64,000 nucleotides of DNA, taken from the NCBI RefSeq assembly GCF_042242105.1, contig NC_092033.1, positions 504,408 through 568,407 on the forward strand. Reading direction: 5' to 3'. A program made the translations under genes and the position numbers. The notes beneath the pieces are model-generated. The model did no database searches. It had not been told where the DNA came from and saw only the letters and a program-made list of their open reading frames with translations. How positions within the stretch are numbered: position 1 is the first letter of the stretch; every line of letters starts with the position of its first letter. Source of the DNA: Pempheris klunzingeri (lineage: Eukaryota > Chordata > Actinopteri > Acropomatiformes > Pempheridae). Shown here piece by piece: positions 20,040 through 31,900 of this stretch.

Positions 20040-21170
20040 TGGTAAAAGAAAATATCCAGTTTTAACCAAACATCATTATTATAATATGAATAAATATAAA
20101 GTCTATAAATCCATATTTGACAATAATAAATAAATAAAAACACCGATCAGCTGTTAAAAGATGTTCGTGGACGTAGTGACGTCCTTCAGATTTAATATCC
20201 ACGTCACAGAGTCACATGATGCTTCACTTCCTTTTCCTGCTCAGGTCGTCTGTGTGTTTTAGATCTACTGAATCTTTCTAGATCTCATGAATCTAAATGT
20301 ATTAAATGTGATGATGACTTTTTTTTATTAAAGAACAAACAACATTAAACTGATTCACAATAGTTTTATCTAACTGATGAAATAATAATAATTATAATGA
20401 TAGAAACATTTCACATTTTGTCTGAAATGTCTTAAATAACTGATTCTTTAAACGGATGAAATCAGCAGTAAAGATGGAGCACAGCATGTTTGATCAGTGA
20501 TCGATCAGCTGCACCCCTCAGAGCTAGCCTGTACTGTTAGCCGTTAGCCTGTCGGACAAGCTAGCAGCTTAAAATACATCATTAAAACATGAATCTTTAG
20601 TTATTAAGAAGAAATCACACAGAGAACAAAAATCACTAACACAGCGCTAGCTAACATTTAGCGTTAGCATCAAGTTGGACTGTTGTGCTAGCATGAGAAC
20701 AGCTTTCCTTGTTGTTAGCGTGGTAAGCTAGTTAGCTTACCTAAGCTAGTTAGCTTACCAACAAAGCTGCGGATGGACGGCTGACTAGCTTGTTGATGGT
20801 GCTCGGCTAGCAGTTTCCCCCTGCCTCCAGTCTTTGTGCTAAGCTAACTAGCTTTGTATTGTCTGTGGTTTTACTTTGGTTGTGTGTTTGTACCTGAAGC
20901 TAACGGAATAAAGTCACATTTGTTTTGATGTGGATGAACAAAGAGAAGAAACTTAAACTCTTCAGTCTGCACGTCTCACCTCAGGTGTGTTTAACAGGTG
21001 ACCCCCCCCCCCAGTAAAAATGGAAATGCAGCAAACTCTCAACACCTCCTTCACTTCGGAGCGGTTGCTAGGCAACACCAACCCTGGCTGGATAACATTA
21101 GCATCTGACATGATGAGAGAGGAAACAAACTGTGGATGCTTCCTGCCTTTAAATGGTAACTCAGGTGTTT
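20040..21170. other. intergenic, GCTAGC-rich
   Basis: No exon seen. Contains many TTAGC/GCTAG motifs (20525-20870), including one copy of the GCTA-rich paragraph described at 2040-3180. Confidence 0.5.
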
Positions 21171-21174
21171 TAAT

Positions 21175-21580
21175 GGATCCAGTAGATCACAGTAGGTCCA
21201 CTAAAAGAGCTTGTTTGATCCACTGACAGGCTCAGAGTGTTATTCTAAGTGTGTGACAGCATCATGGAAAGGATCCCTACAGAGAGAGACCTGGAAGATC
21301 CTTTTGGTTTAACCACAAACAGCACACACACCAGACTACATTCACTAAAACAGGGATTTTAGAGAACAGGACTCAGGAGCTGCTGCTCTGCTGCTGCCTC
21401 CATCAGTCAGTGTGTCTGTGTTACTGTATGTTACACAGATGTTGTGTTGATCTGAACTCACACCAAAGTCACACAATAACACAAACACACTGACTGATGG
21501 AGGCAGCAGCAGACCAGCGGCTCCTGTGTTCTGTGAGGTAAAATCAGTGTTTTTGTGAATGTAGTCTGGTGTGTGTGCAG
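21175..21580. mobile_element. foldback element
   Basis: Left arm from GTAGGTCCACTAAAAGAGCT through GGATCCCTACAGAGAGAG and CACACACCAGACTACATTCA. Right arm returns as GAATGTAGTCTGGTGTGTGT. Stem about 150 bp, loop under 100 bp. Confidence 0.82.
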
Positions 21581-22086
21581 AGAGCGATATTCATTTGTCA
21601 TTTTAGCTCACAGAACACAGGAGCTGCTGATCTGCTGCTACATCAGTTCCTTAAAATAAGCCTAAAGATGAGGATTAACTTTAGTGCTTCTTGGTGTTTT
21701 CTAACCACTAATAATCTATTTGTATGGGTGCTATAGGTGGGACACAGAATAGATACATTATGATGAGTATTCAGTGACTTTGCAGTAAGAGTGTGTGACC
21801 TGGTTTCTCCCGGCTGCTGCCTGCAGAGTTCATTAATAAAATATGGAGAGAAGCAGCAGCGGAGGAGGAGGATGCTGATCAGAGGGAGGGCGAGGGAGGT
21901 TTAACTTCACTAGAGAGAGGGAGAGAGAGCTTAAATCAGTGATGGAAGGACGAAGAGGACGGATTAATTACTGATGTGTCTCACAGAGGGGAGTGAAGGG
22001 CCATCACTGCCACCACAGCTGGAGACAAACTGTCCATTCACACCTTCAGAACCCTTCAACTGGACCAGAACTTTGTCCAAACATTA

Positions 22087-22412
22087 TAGAAGCATCATGG
22101 AAAGGATCCCTACAGAGAGAGACCTGGAAGATCCTTTTGGTTTAACCACAAACAGCACACACACCAGACTACATTCACTAAAACAGGGATTTTAGAGAAC
22201 AGGACACAGGAGCTGCTGCTCTGCTGCTGCCTCCATCAGTCAGTGTGTTTGTGTTACTGTGTGTTATTTGTATCTGAATTAACCCTTTAAAACACTGAAG
22301 TCTCACAATAACACAGACACACTGACTGATGGAGGCAGCAGCAGAGCAGCAGCTCCTGTGTCCTGTTCTCTAAAATCCCTGTTTTAGTGAATGTAGTCTG
22401 GTGTGTGTGCAG
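22087..22412. mobile_element. foldback element
   Basis: GCATCATGGAAAGGATCCCT opens the left arm and the right arm ends GTAGTCTGGTGTGTGTGCAG. The left arm is nearly identical to copies at 39.9 and 58.9 kb, which suggests recent spread. Confidence 0.82.
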
Positions 22413-22557
22413 AGACACAAGTAATTGAGACATTGTGGATTATTTATTTTAACTTTGAGTTCACTTTCGTTTTATATGCTCACATACTGTCACTGAAGTA
22501 GGAAGTATTCTTACATAGTACTTTTACTTGTATTTACCTTTAAAAACTACATTTCGG

Positions 22558-22567
22558 CGCCATCTTG
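22558..22567 (-). promoter_or_regulatory. YY1-like site
   Basis: CGCCATCTTG is CAAGATGGCG on the minus strand, the YY1 core. It lies about 0.85 kb upstream of a plus-strand YY1 site at the sco2 5' region and may mark another promoter. Confidence 0.4.
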
Positions 22568-23398
22568 TGTGCGGCTTCAGTCGTGCATCTCTTTTCAGGA
22601 CGAGCACGAATCTGCTGATATAAACGGTGTAAATGTGCGCAGGTGAGGATTATTACTGATATTTTTATTTTATTTTAGTAGCTCATGGATGATAAGATAC
22701 TTTGGTGTTTTCCGTCTTTATTCGGCGCCTCGGAGTTAATTCTTAAACTCTGGTTTTGTGGAATCAGCGGAAGTGAACTCAGTTTCAGGTAAAAGCGGTT
22801 CACGCGTTTCACAACCGGCTCAGTTTGACTGAGACAGACAGTCTGTGGTTCCAGGTGAGGTTCCAGGTGAGACACGGGCCGCCGGACAGGAGACTGAAGG
22901 TCAGTGATTCTTCTGTCTGAACATTTTAACAACGAAGCTAACGGCTAGCCCCCTATGCTAATATCCGGGTCAGTTAGCGTCAGCTCCGCAACAGCAGGTT
23001 AAAGGTGACTGAGGAGCTTCTACACCAAAGCTGGACTGGTTAACTTTTAGTCAACGCTTAGCTAGTAACTAGTGGCCAGCTGTGCTCGTTGTGTTAGCTT
23101 TAGAGCCAGTCAAGTCTGCTAACACACAGCTGCTCATTAACCAGGTTAGCTAACCCGGACCCAGCGGTGCTGTTCGGCTAGCCCAGTGAAGCAGCGACTT
23201 ACTGCTTTCTGTGCGAATAAACATCGTTTCTAGTGTGATTATGAGGATGTAAACGAACCGGAGAGTAAATGATCCTCTCGGCTACAGTTCAGGAGGAGTC
23301 ACCTCGATGTCAGGAGGGTTTGAATCAACTATAAGGCGACTTATTCCCGTCAAGTGCTGCTGATTTTCAGTCAAATCGATACAAGCGCTGTAAAATCC

Positions 23399-23408
23399 AA
23401 GATGGCGG
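23399..23408 (+). promoter_or_regulatory. YY1 site, likely sco2 start region
   Basis: AAGATGGCGG matches the YY1 motif found at or just after the start of many housekeeping genes. It sits 740 bp before the sco2 start codon. I infer a noncoding first exon here, followed by an intron that holds the tandem array and ends in CTGCTGCAG at 24126. Confidence 0.5.
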
Positions 23409-23449
23409 ACACTCATTCCTCCTGCTCGGTGCTGCCGCCGGTGGCGGGA

Positions 23450-24003
23450 AGAAGTACTGCAGTACTGATGAGGTACAGGAAGTACTGCAGTACTGATGAG
23501 GTACAGGAAGTACTGCAGTACTGATGAGGTACAAGAAGTACTGATGAGGTACAGGAAGTACTGCAGTACTGATGAGGTACAGGAAGTACTGATGAGGTAC
23601 AGGAAGTACTGCAGTACTGATGAGGTACAGGAAGTACTGATGAGGTACAGGAAGTACTGCAGTACTGATGAGGTACAGGAAGTACTGATGAGGTACAGGA
23701 AGTACTGCAGTACTGATGAGGTACAAGAAGTACTGCAGTACTGATGAGGTACAGGAAGTACTGCAGTACTGATGAGGTACAGGAAGTACTGCAGTACTGA
23801 TGAGGTACAGGAAGTACTGATGAGGTACAGGAAGTACTGCAGTACTGATGAGGTACAGGAAGTACTGATGAGGTACAGGAAGTACTGCAGTACTGATGAG
23901 GTACAGGATGTACTGCAGTACTGATGAGGTACAAGAAGTACTGCAGTACTGATGAGGTACAGGAAGTACTGCAGTACTGATGAGGTACAGGAAGTACTGC
24001 AGT
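23450..24003. repeat. 20/28-bp palindromic minisatellite at sco2
   Basis: About 23 units around ACTGATGAGGTACAGGAAGT, many of them extended by a perfect 14-bp palindrome AGTACTGCAGTACT. The array lies between the presumed sco2 first exon and its coding exon. Open frames on both strands across it are artefacts. Confidence 0.95.
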
Positions 24004-24085
24004 ACTCTGTAGTATAAGTACTCTGTGGTATAAATACTCTGTGGTATAAGTACTCTGTGGTATAAGTACTCTGTGGTATAAGTAC
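24004..24085. repeat. 16-bp repeat, about 5 copies
   Basis: Units ACTCTGTGGTATAAGT repeated in tandem directly before the sco2 acceptor region. Confidence 0.85.
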
Positions 24086-24142
24086 CTTGTGACTAGTACT
24101 TCCTCCTCCCTGTGTTGCTGCTGCAGGCCGTCGGACTGAAGG

Positions 24143-24997
24143 ATGCTGGGGCTCAGGTGCATTGTGGGTAGGCTGCTGACAGGAGGAAGACTCCTGAGGA
24201 GCCTCCCTCTGGTCCACAGGTCGTCCGTCTCGTCTTCCTCGCCGACCTCAGACGCTCGGCGGCTCGGACCGGTCCCGCGTCCTCGCCGCGGTCTTCCCCA
24301 GCGGACCCCGAGGCGCTTCCTGTCGGGGGGGCCGGACCCGCCCGGCTCCGCGGCGCCGGCGAAGCTGAAGCTGAGGACTCGGCTGGCGGCGACGCTGCTG
24401 GTGGGCGGCGGGCTGCTGGGCGCCTGGTGGTGGGTGCACTCGGAGAAGCAGGAGCAGCTGCGGCGGCGGCGGGTGGAGCAGCTGCGGCAGGTGGCCGTGG
24501 GCCGGGGCACCTTCAGCCTGCTGGACCACCGGGGCCGGCGCCGCACCAAGGAGGACTTCCTGGGCCGCTGGGTGCTGCTGTACTTCGGCTTCACGCACTG
24601 CCCCGACATCTGTCCCGACGAGCTGGACAAGCTGAGCGCCGTGGTGGCGGCGCTGGACCAGGACGCCTCGCTGCCGCAGATCCAGCCCGTCTTCATCACC
24701 GTGGACCCGGAGAGGGACGACGTGCCGGCGCTGGCCCGCTACGTCGAGGACTTCCACCCCCGTCTGATCGGCCTGACGGGAACGCCGGAGGAGGTGAAGC
24801 ACGCGGGGCGGGACTACAGGGTGTACGCCAACGCCGGGCCCAAGGACGAGGACGGGGACTACATCGTGGACCACACCATCCTGATCTACCTGATCAGCCC
24901 GGACGGACTCTTCCTGGATTACTACAACCGGATGAAGAACCAGGACCAGATCGCAGAGAGCATCAGGAACCACGTCAAGACCTACGTCAGACTGTGA
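24143..24997 (+). CDS. sco2: SCO2 cytochrome c oxidase assembly protein
   Basis: A 284-residue copper chaperone of the mitochondrial inner membrane that delivers copper to the CuA site of cytochrome c oxidase subunit 2. The whole reading frame is in one exon, as in mammals. Residues 1-78 are arginine-rich, as for a mitochondrial presequence. Residues about 80-98 form the membrane segment ([17 protein letters not shown]). The thioredoxin-like domain follows, with the copper-binding CPDIC motif (C153, C157) and the distal histidine in YIVDHT (H244). The ending resembles SCO2 and SCO1 almost equally. SCO2 is preferred because ncaph2 lies tail to tail 0.9 kb away, as in human. The coding part is markedly GC-rich. 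The start has a noncoding acceptor 16 bp upstream. The dense antisense open frame is a GC shadow. Confidence 0.96.
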   Translation: MLGLRCIVGRLLTGGRLLRSLPLVHRSSVSSSSPTSDARRLGPVPRPRRGLPQRTPRRFLSGGPDPPGSAAPAKLKLRTRLAATLLVGGGLLGAWWWVHSEKQEQLRRRRVEQLRQVAVGRGTFSLLDHRGRRRTKEDFLGRWVLLYFGFTHCPDICPDELDKLSAVVAALDQDASLPQIQPVFITVDPERDDVPALARYVEDFHPRLIGLTGTPEEVKHAGRDYRVYANAGPKDEDGDYIVDHTILIYLISPDGLFLDYYNRMKNQDQIAESIRNHVKTYVRL

Positions 24998-25028
24998 AGG
25001 AGCCAGAGTCCAGGAGGACACAGAGACC

Positions 25029-25040
25029 CTGTAGGGGGCA
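25029..25040 (+). promoter_or_regulatory. weak CTCF-like site
   Basis: TGTAGGGGGCAG in the sco2 3' untranslated region shares the AGGGGGCAG core only. Low confidence. Confidence 0.2.
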
Positions 25041-25081
25041 GAACCCCCAGACTGTCTGCCTTCTCACACCACATAGACCTG

Positions 25082-25159
25082 GACTGGACAGTTAACCCGG
25101 GTTAACCTGGGTCCTGGACTGGACAGTTAACCCGGGTTAACCTGGGTCCTGGACTGGAG
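25082..25159. repeat. 35-bp duplication with 16-bp palindrome
   Basis: Two and a part copies of a 35-bp unit in the sco2 3' untranslated region. Each full unit contains the perfect palindrome GTTAACCCGGGTTAAC (25091-25106 and 25126-25141), which could form a stem in the mRNA. Confidence 0.85.
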
Positions 25160-25345
25160 GCTCCACGCTGATGTTCTACCTGGTTAAACGTCCATTAGAG
25201 GCTTTGATGTTCTAGAAGAACATGTGATGTTGGTCTGGACCCTCATGGTTAACCTGCCTGGAGCGAACTACAGGGGCCGTCAGCTCCTCTGTAGCAGCCA
25301 CTGACTGTCAGGACTCATGAAACCTTATCTATCAGGTTGGAGTGA

Positions 25346-25351
25346 AATAAA
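25346..25351 (+). terminator. sco2 poly(A) signal
   Basis: AATAAA about 350 bp after the sco2 stop codon, followed by a GT-rich stretch (GTTGTGTTTATC). Confidence 0.7.
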
Positions 25352-25688
25352 ACTGTTGTGTTTATCAGCTCGTGTTCGGTCTCATTGTTCTAACGAGGCG
25401 GCGGCGGCGCTCCGTTACCCATCATGCAACACCTGAGGAAACTACAGATGTGGCTGCTTGAGACGAAGGAAGTTGAGTGAAAAACACTGAACGTCCTCCA
25501 TCAGGTGTGTTTGAGTTATTCAGACCTTCTCCTCACCTGACACCCTCATGTCCACCTCAACCAAACTCTTTGTGCTTTTCTGTTCTCTCACATGTAGTTT
25601 TAATGTTTCCTGTCTAGTTTCTGTGTTAATTATTAAATTAAAGCTGCACATGGGTGAGAACAAACACTCTGTTCTTAACATCTTTACA

Positions 25689-25694
25689 TTTATT
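25689..25694 (-). terminator. ncaph2 poly(A) signal
   Basis: AATAAA on the minus strand, 214 bp past the ncaph2 stop codon. With the sco2 signal at 25346 it leaves the two convergent genes about 340 bp apart. Confidence 0.5.
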
Positions 25695-25907
25695 TGTTCT
25701 AAAAACAGGAGACGTCAGCAGCAGCGTCCGCTCGTTAAATGCTGACGTGTGTTTAAAACCTGAAAATCAACCAGCAGCAAAATAAATTCAACACTGAGCG
25801 TTTTAATTCCAAAGTCATCGTCATAATCTACATGAAGTTCACGGGGAGACGGATCATGATTCACTCGTCGGCTGAAAGAGTTCAGACTAAACCTCTGATG
25901 GTGGAGC

Positions 25908-28900
25908 TCACGTCGTTTCGGTCGAAGCCGGCAGGGTTTTGAATCTGTCCGTCGCTCTGTGAGTGCTGAGCAGCGTCAGTCCCATCGAGTCCACGCTGTC
26001 CTCCAGACCGTCGGCGCTGTCGATGTCCACCGTGTAGTCGTTGGCCTGAGACACAAAACACACCCTGTTTCTAAACCTGGACCAGACCGTTACTCTGACA
26101 GCATGAGGGAAAGGATCCCTGCAGAGAGAGACCTGGAAGATCCTTTTGGTTTAACCACAAACAGCACACACACCAGACTACATTCACTAAAACAGGGATT
26201 TTAGAGAACAGGACACAGGAGCTGCTGCTCTGCTGCTGCCTCCATCAGTCAGTGTGTTTGTGTTGTTGTGAGACTTTGGTGTTTTAAAGGATCAGTTCAG
26301 CTCCAACACAATATCTGTGTATCACACAGTAACACAGACACACTGACTGATGGAGGCAGCAGCAGAGCAGCAGCTCCTGTGTCCTGTTCTCTAAAATCCC
26401 TGTTTTAGTGAATGTAGTCTGGTGTGTGTGCTGTTTGTGGTTAAACCAAAAGGATCTTCCAGGTCTCTCTCTGTAGGGATCCTTTCCATGATGCTGTCAC
26501 ACACTTAGAATAACACTCTGAGCCTGTCAGTGGATCAAACAAGCTCTTTTAGTGGACCTACTGTGATCTCCTGGACCAGTTCCAACACTTTTAGTACCCT
26601 CCAGTCATTCAGACAGGACATGGACAGAGAGGACTCAGGGTTAGAAACACTTGGTGTGTTCTGACTTTAACACATTTAAATTTGACTGTTAGAGCAACAC
26701 AATGGTCCATGAGGTGCTTTTTCTTGTTTAATTCATGGTGAGACAGCTTTTATGTAAAACAAGCCAACATCAATAAGAAGCTATAATTTAGGTTTTTTTG
26801 AATGGAGTCTGGTGCTGTTCTCTGTATTTACCAGCTGCAGTGAGGCCAGCAGGTATTTGCAGGCCTCGAAGTTATCCAGACCGGCCACGATGGAGGAGAA
26901 AGACCTGCGCTGACCAACGGCGCTCAGCGCTCCGACGATCCTGTCGCCGTAATCGTGGATGTCGAACACGGCACGCTGCTCCTGGAAACAGGAAGTGACA
27001 CGAACACAAGCGTCAGCACGTGAACAGGAAGCTCAGGACTGATGATGGTCCAGTGTTTTACCTGCAGCAGCAGCTCAGGTCTGATCTGGTCCTCCCAGTC
27101 CCTGACCCTCTGAGACAGGGCCGTCTCCTGAGTGTAGCCTCGGCTGTTCACCACCAGCTGATCCTGAACACACACACACACACACTTTCAATTAGCTGTT
27201 ATATCGTGCTCTTCAAAACAAACCAGACTACATTCACAACAAACAGGGATTTTAAGATCACAGAACACAGGAGGTAATGATCTACTTCTGCCCCGTTAGT
27301 TAGTTAGTTTGTGTTACTGTGTGACTTTAGTGTGTTACGATGTTGGTAGAGATCCAAACCAACCCTTTAAACCACCAAACCACCACAGAAATTAGAGCAG
27401 CAGCTCCTGTGTCCTGTTCTCTAAAATCCCTGTTTTAGTGAATGTAGTCTGGTGTGTGTGCTGTTTGTGGTTAAACCAAAAGGATCTTCCAGGTCTCTCT
27501 CTGTAGGGATCCTTTCCATGATGCTGTCATTTATTCACTGACACACAAATGGACGTACTGATCACTTACCACACGCAGCTTCACCAGATCTTCATAACTC
27601 AGCTCGTCTCTCTGAGCGTCTGCACACACAAAACATTTTCATTTCCCCTCAAGAGGCTTAAGTTCAGAAATAGAGTCGTCACAGCCATTGTTTTAATGTC
27701 TCTAATGTCTCGCGGCATCTTTTTTGGCAGAGTTGGGCTTCCGTACAGACTCATGTCTTCGTACGGCGTTGACCTTTGACCTCACGGCGTCTCTGTCAGA
27801 CTTATTTCCTGTCTTTTCTCGTTATATTTTTAGGAAGTGTGGTTGCTGTGACGTTCTCGTTGACCAACACGTGTGCGTCTCCTCGTCCCTGACCTCAGAC
27901 GAGTGATGTAATAACCGCTGCTGGACGGCAGGTGTGTTCTTACCTGGCGATATGAAGTCTGGTCCTCCGAGCAGCTCAGCCGGGACGTCGACAGGAAACG
28001 CTTCGTGTTCGTTGTCCGAGTTGTCGTCGTCTCCGCCTGTAAAAGATCGTTTCAGACTTTTAGGAATTTATGTTGAAAGCATCGGCAGCTCCAGAGACGC
28101 CTCCTGCTCCCCCACCTCCCCCACAGCCACTCCTTTCAGCTCATGATGTCTCCAGAGACGCCTCCTGCTCCCCCACCTCCCCCACAGCCACTCCTTTCAG
28201 CTCATGATGTCTCCAGAGACGCCTCCTGCTCCCCCACCTCCCCCACAGCCACTCCTTTCAGCTCATGATGTCTCCAGAGACGCCTCCTGCTCCCCCACCT
28301 CCCCCACAGCCACTCCTTTCAGCTCATGATGTCTCCAGAGACGCCTCCTGCTCCCCCACCTCCCCCACAGCCACTCCTTTCAGCTCATGATGTCTCCAGA
28401 GCGAAAGCAAAACCCTGTTTCCCTTTAAGCGGGGAACGCAAGAGTCTGTAAGAGGTAAAGAAAGGAGCTGAAACTAAAAGGAGCTGAAGTGAGAGTGCTG
28501 AAAGCTGAAGTGTCATTTACATTGTCAGCAGTGAAAGTAGTTGAAGTGTTTCCTCTCTAACCAGCAGCTAAACGCCGGTGAAGTGAAGCGCTAACGGTTA
28601 AGTAGTGAAAGAAGTTGAAGTGTCATGAAATGAAGCGTTGAAAGCAGTTCAGCGGCCACGCTGTCAGTAAACTGAAGCCAGAGGTCGTGTGAAGCGTCAG
28701 CAGTGAACGGAGCTGAAGTGGCTCCAGTGGAGGTGAGAGGGGCGTGTGCAGGTGTTTCACCCAACAGGTCGGCGCCTCTGAATCCGTCCACAGGCTCCTC
28801 CCCCTGCTGCTGTGGCCCCGCCTCCTCCGGCTGCAGGAGGGTCCTCCTGAGCTCCTCCTCCGAGACGACCACGCCCTGAGTGACATCACAGTACGCATCA

Positions 28901-31900
28901 TCAACCACGCCCTGAGTGACATCACAGTACGCATCATGGAGAGGTGAAGTCATGCAGGAACTTATTCCAGAAGAAATGGAATAAGGTCCTATGGAGAACG
29001 CCAGAGGGGGCGGGACTTCACCTCTATACTGACCCCACCCTGAGTGACATCACAACACATCACACACACACACACACACACACACCTACCGCCTTCCTGT
29101 TGATCCTCTTCCGGGTCTTCAGTCGGTCTTTCATCGTGCTCAAATAAACGTAGTTCAGATCTGAAATTAAAGTCGGATTTCAGCGGAATGGTTTCAGACT
29201 AAAGTTCTCAGATGCTGGAGCTAGCGGTGTTAGCCTGCAGGGTGGTGGAGCTAGCGGTGTTAGCCTGCAGGGTGGTGGAGCTAGCGGTGTTAGCCTGCAG
29301 GGTGGTGGAGCTAGCGGTGTTAGCCTGCAGGGTGGCGGCGCTAGCACTGCTAGCCTCACTCAGCTAAGTTCCTTATTTCAGTCCACTGGTCTAAATTTAA
29401 TCACCGTTGGTTTTCTGTTTATTTTCAGGTTAGCTTGCTGAACTTAGCTTTAGCATGCTGCTAACGTGGCCCCCCCTTTGGAGAGTTTGTGGGCGGGGCC
29501 AGTTCAGGCCTGTGGGAGCTGACCAATCAGAGCAGACTGGGGTCTTAAAGAGACAGGAGCTAAAAAGAAGCTGAACAGAGCAGGATGTAACGTACCGGCA
29601 TGTAAACTAACACGTCTCCTTTCTGACTGATAACCAGACGAGGACCTCACTAAATGCTGAACTGTTCCTTTAAGAGACAGCAGGTGATCGGACAGGTTAC
29701 CTGTAAACTTGGGTCCATTTTTTAACTTGTGCTCCGGAGGATCGACTGCAACAAAAACAAACGGTTTCAGTTCATTGACAGTAAAAACCAGCGTGGTGTC
29801 ACAGTCAGCTGATCAGACGGAGCCTTTAAACTGTTCCAGGATCTGAAGTGGGAACATTTGAGCTTTTCCTGAGTTTGGATCATATAAAGTGAATATTTTT
29901 GGGTTTCTGATGATCTGAGGGACAAACTGAGCCGATGATGAGCTCTCTGTGAGAGGTCGTCTAGTGGAACAGTGATTCACACTAATGTAAAAGCTTCTCA
30001 CAGGTTCCTCTGAACCAGCTCCTGAAGTCCTGGAGCGAAGCGCCGTGTTTCCGTTTCCTCTTCCCGCCGTCGTCCAGGCCGTCGGGGACCTTGTAGCATT
30101 TTCCTACGAAGGAAACACGACACGGTGAGCGAAGGCAGCGACTCCACGTCTGATGAACACCTGAGCGACGGCGGCTCACCCGCTCTGAAGGGTTTATCCC
30201 CCCCGAGGACGGCGTACGGGTCGTGGAGCGTCCAGACATTCACCTGAAACAACCAGAGAGCCGGTTCATCATCCTCAGGTGAGACAAACCTCATCACGTA
30301 ACATTTCACTGGATATTTCTGAACGTACGGCCGGCGGCGCCTCGTCCGTCCTCCTCAGTTTGTCGTCTTCGACCTGCCGACGCTCTCGGATCATCCTGCC
30401 CTCACTCAGAGCCTGACACACACGTCGGAGACAAACACTCAGATTTAAAGGGTCACTCCACTGTTTCTACCCATGATCCTCTCTGTCCACATCCTGGTGC
30501 GGGAATGGCTGGTAGGTAGTAAAAGTGTTGGAACTGGTCCAGTAGATGTGGGACACTGAAACCTTCCAGGACACCTGGAATTAAGTGTCTGATTTCCAAA
30601 GAAGAAAAACATAAATCTACACAGATCACATCATTCTTACCGTTCTATCGCTCTCTGCACACACACCAGACTACATTCAATAAAACAGGGATTTTAGAGC
30701 TGCTGCCTCCATCAGTCAGTGTGTTTGTGTTACTGTGAAACTTTGGTGTTTTAAAGGATCAGTTTGGATCCAACCCAACATCTGTCTGACTCACAGTAAC
30801 ACACACACACACTGACTGATGGAGGCAGCAGCAGCAGAGCAGCAGCTCCTGTGTCCTGTTCTCTAAAATCCCTGTTTTAGTGAATGTAGTCTGGTGTGTG
30901 TGCTGTTTGTGGTTAAACCAAAAGGATCTTCCAGGTCTCTCTCTGTAGGGATCCTTTCCATGATGCTGTCACACACTTAGAATAACACTCTGAGGTGATC
31001 TACTGGACCAGTTCCAACACTTTTACTACCTACCAGTCACTCAGACTCCAGGATGTGGACAGAGAGGATCATGGGGAGAAACAGGGGAGTTCTCCTTTAA
31101 TAAAACCAAACAGTCAGAGAGGGAAAAGTCTGTTTGAGACCTGCTGTCGCTCCACGTGCTCCTCTGGGTCCTGCTCCACCTCCTGCTCCACCTCCATGTT
31201 GTCGTCTATTGGCAGGAACTCGTCTGCAGCATCACCTCCGTTATCTTCAGCCTCAGCCGGAGCATCTGGAGGAAAACAGAGAGACTGAGATCCACATCAA
31301 CTGTTCATCTGGAGGAGAGGGAGTGAATTAACTCACTCTGTCTGAGCATCACAGCCTCGTTTATGTCTTTTTAATCTATGATCAGAACCGACGTCCTTTC
31401 AGAATAAAAGTTTAAATGTTGCGAGCAGTAACATCGAGTTGTAATATTCCAGCTCTGATTTGTTTGTAAAACGACGGCTTCATTTCTCTGATATTAAAAC
31501 TTTTCCTCCTCTGGAAACAGATTTTTCTTGAAATCTTAGTTTTATTTTGGAAAATCTTTCATCATTCTGATGAAATCACGTTTTCTCTGAATATTTAGAC
31601 TTTTTTCTCAAAGTATCAGATTCCCTGTCACGTGTCGCTGCTTCATTTAATTTGTGCTGATAGTTTACAGAATCTTTGACCGAACCGAAGGAACCAAGTC
31701 ATTAAAAGCTGCTTTTTAAAACATTAAACATTAAACTGACACTTTAAACATGTAAAACTTTCCTTCTGTTCTTTAGAGCCAAACGGTTCAAAGTTTCTGA
31801 GTTTTTGGTGGAGTTTTATGGCGTATGAAGCGGCGGGGGTGACGTGTGCGGCGCTGCAGACGGACCTGTGGGCGGCGCTGCAGACGGACCTGTGGGCGGC

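Noticed and set aside
19371-20133. Ser-Gln-rich plus-strand open frames of over 200 codons
   Set aside because: Read through the (CAGT/CAGC)n array in every frame, with no start context, exon signals or family match.
23282-24699. Minus-strand open frames of 311 and 428 codons over sco2
   Set aside because: They run through the palindromic array and the antisense of the GC-rich sco2 exon. No family features, and the plus strand is clearly coding.
24143-24997. Assignment of the copper chaperone as sco1
   Set aside because: The C-terminal sequence alone is ambiguous, but the single coding exon and the tail-to-tail ncaph2 neighbour fit SCO2.
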